Source: Nitrosomonas sp. UBA6494
GTDB taxonomy: Bacteria > Pseudomonadota > Gammaproteobacteria > Burkholderiales > Nitrosomonadaceae
Assembly (NCBI GenBank): GCA_002435335.1
Contig: DJMI01000066.1
Location: forward strand, 24,179-39,796
DNA: 15,618 nucleotides
Reading direction: 5' to 3'
Shown in pieces: positions 14,478 to 15,618 of the stretch. The notes beneath the pieces were generated by a model. That model saw only the letters and a program-made list of their open reading frames with translations, had not been told where the DNA came from and ran no database searches. The position numbers were made by a program, and so were the translations under genes. The stretch's first letter is position 1, and each line of letters starts with the position of its first letter.

Positions 14478-15104
14478 TTATTTAGAATACAACTCAACAA
14501 CTAAAGATTCATTAATTGAAGATGAAAGGTCCATACGCTCTGGTTTATTTTTAAAAACGCCTTTCATTTCCTTGATATTCATTTCAATCCAAGCAGGAAA
14601 GTTACGATTATTTGCAGATTCTAAAGCAGTTTTAATGCGCAATTGATTTTTTGCTTTTGAAGTTACTTCAATGATATCACCATTTTTAACATGATAAGCC
14701 GGTATGTTGACTCGCTTTCCGTTAACTAAAATGCAATTATGTCTAACTATTTGTCTTGATTCTGCTCTCGATGAACCAAAACCCATAAGGTATGCAACAT
14801 TATCTAAGCGACTTTCCAATGATTGGAGTAAATTATCGCCGGTAATTCCATGTGCTCTGTCCGCAGATTTATATATATGTCTAAATTGTTTTTCAAGTAT
14901 GCCATATATTCTTCTAATTTTTTGCTTTTCTCTGAGCTGAACACCGTAATCCGATAGCCTACCTTTCTTTTGTCCATGTTGACCAGGTGGGTAGTTTCTT
15001 CGTTCAATAGCACACTTATCCGAAAAACATTTTTCACCTTTTAGAAAAAGTTTTTCACCTTCTCTACGACATTGTCTACATTTTGGTGCAAGATTTCTAG
15101 CCAA
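14478..15104 (-). CDS. rpsD: Small-subunit ribosomal protein S4 (probable TTG start)
   Basis: Primary 16S rRNA-binding protein that nucleates 30S assembly; in many bacteria it also represses the alpha operon. From the TTG at 15104 the product is 208 residues beginning ARNLAPKCRQCRREG after the initiator, matching the usual MAR start. An ATG at 15110 would add only two residues (MVL) but lies 2 bases from the AAGGAG, too close, whereas the TTG is 8 bases away. The N-terminal region has a four-cysteine pattern, CRQC followed by CFSDKC, so the zinc-ribbon form of S4 appears intact. The S4 RNA-binding domain covers about residues 95-160 (SRLDNVAYLMGFGSSRAESRQ, broken here for length only). If the ATG is used, the gene is 14478-15110. 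Confidence 0.93.
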   Translation of the reverse strand: MARNLAPKCRQCRREGEKLFLKGEKCFSDKCAIERRNYPPGQHGQKKGRLSDYGVQLREKQKIRRIYGILEKQFRHIYKSADRAHGITGDNLLQSLESRLDNVAYLMGFGSSRAESRQIVRHNCILVNGKRVNIPAYHVKNGDIIEVTSKAKNQLRIKTALESANNRNFPAWIEMNIKEMKGVFKNKPERMDLSSSINESLVVELYSK

Positions 15105-15112
15105 AACCATTT

Positions 15113-15118
15113 CTCCTT
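15113..15118 (-). promoter_or_regulatory. Ribosome binding site of rpsD
   Basis: The minus strand reads TAAGGAG, where the TAA is the rpsK stop codon. The AAGGAG (15118-15113) is 2 bases before an ATG and 8 bases before an in-frame TTG. Spacing favours the TTG. Overlap with the stop codon suggests rpsK-rpsD coupling. Confidence 0.7.
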
Positions 15119-15506
15119 ATATACGGCGTTTTTTTGGTGGGCGACATCCATTATGAGGAACAGGTGTTACGTCTGCTATACTAGTTATTTTAAAACCAGC
15201 AGCATTTAACGCTCTTACGGCAGAATCTCGACCTGGACCCGGGCCTTTAACTCTTACTTCAAGATTTTTTACACCACTATCAATTGCTATTTTGCTCGCT
15301 GTCTCAGCAGCTACTTGAGCTGCATATGGAGTACTTTTGCGTGAACCTTTAAAACCAGCTCCTCCAGCTGTAGCCCAAGATAAAGCGTTTCCTTGCCTAT
15401 CGGTTATTGTAACAATTGTATTGTTAAAAGATGCATGTATATGAGCTATTCCTTCAGAAACATTCTTTTTTATTTTTTTTCTAATTCTTCCAGCTGTTTT
15501 ATTCAT
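15117..15506 (-). CDS. rpsK: Small-subunit ribosomal protein S11
   Basis: Platform protein of the 30S subunit, near the mRNA exit where the Shine-Dalgarno helix forms. The 129 residues contain the S11 signatures AHIHASFNNTIVTITD, GGAGFKGSRKSTPYAAQ, then KGPGPGRDSAVRALNAAG and the basic end PHNGCRPPKKRRI. The Asn-Gly in HNGC is the site that becomes isoaspartate in the E. coli protein. I chose the ATG at 15506 for its family N-terminus (MNKTAGRIRKKIKK) and the TAGGA placed about 7 bases upstream; the longer open frame to 15578 runs back over the end of rpsM and lacks support. Confidence 0.97.
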   Translation of the reverse strand: MNKTAGRIRKKIKKNVSEGIAHIHASFNNTIVTITDRQGNALSWATAGGAGFKGSRKSTPYAAQVAAETASKIAIDSGVKNLEVRVKGPGPGRDSAVRALNAAGFKITSIADVTPVPHNGCRPPKKRRI

Positions 15507-15531
15507 GATTATTCCTAAATTGAATAATGGA

Positions 15532-15618
15532 TTAACGAGAGCGAACTGCTTTACGAGGACCCTTACGTGTTCTAGCATTTGTGCGTGTTCTTTGTCCTCT
15601 TACAGGTAATCCACGTCT
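15532..15618 (-). CDS. rpsM: Small-subunit ribosomal protein S13, C-terminal end (cut by window edge)
   Basis: Only the last 28 residues are in the window, reading RRGLPVRGQRTRTNARTRKG and then PRKAVRSR before TAA at 15534-15532. This basic tail is the well-known S13 C-terminus, which contacts 16S rRNA and the P-site tRNA in the 30S head. Gene order rpsM-rpsK-rpsD-rpoA-rplQ confirms it as the start of the alpha operon, whose promoter and any S4 repressor site lie outside the window. Confidence 0.95.
   Translation of the reverse strand, partial: RRGLPVRGQRTRTNARTRKGPRKAVRSR

Noticed and set aside
14804..15037. Overlapping minus-strand open frame inside rpsD
   Set aside because: It is an out-of-frame shadow of the S4 coding sequence with no recognisable motifs.
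15507..15578. Upstream extension of rpsK
   Set aside because: It is the out-of-frame reading of the rpsM tail and the spacer; S11 begins at MNKTAGR with its own Shine-Dalgarno.

Overview
This window looks like a chromosomal housekeeping region from a betaproteobacterium, most likely an ammonia oxidiser of the Nitrosomonas type. The lineage call rests on the style of the proteins: a divergent PBP1a / pilMNOPQ pair, a cysteine-containing ribosomal protein S4, and a cysteine-free (Mg-type) HemB. It has not been checked by any search. No transposase, prophage, CRISPR array, tRNA or rRNA is visible, and no gene-free stretch exceeds about 230 bases.

Layout, left to right. The 5' part of bioB (minus strand, cut by the window edge) is divergent from comF and trmL (plus). 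trmL meets pilQ tail to tail with no intervening base. The type IV pilus assembly operon pilM-N-O-P-Q occupies 1941-6898 on the minus strand. A 226-base divergent control region (6899-7124) separates it from mrcA (PBP1a, plus). mrcA converges on hemB (minus). From the right edge, one long minus-strand run holds rpsM-rpsK-rpsD-rpoA-rplQ (the alpha ribosomal operon), then birA-coaX-engB, with hemB beyond a 189-base gap.

The two most interesting points lie outside the standard gene list. (1) The engB-hemB gap carries an orphan plus-strand Rho-independent terminator, preceded by a chain of adjoining hairpins. One of these exposes a C-rich loop containing CCUCC, the core of the 16S rRNA anti-Shine-Dalgarno sequence. 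No plus-strand gene could use the terminator, so this is probably a small RNA. (2) birA is split by a run of ten A residues on its coding strand. A -1 slip there restores a complete 327-residue biotin ligase/repressor; without it only a 102-residue protein carrying the DNA-binding domain would be made.

How the genes fit together: bioB and birA make and attach biotin, and birA may also sense it. comF and the pilMNOPQ machine may both serve DNA uptake or surface motility. mrcA builds the cell wall that the pilus machine must cross. coaX and hemB start the CoA and heme pathways. engB and the alpha operon serve ribosome production and transcription. Base composition drifts strongly along the window, from about 58-65% G+C in sampled lines of bioB, through about 47% in mrcA, to about 28-33% in the ribosomal protein genes.
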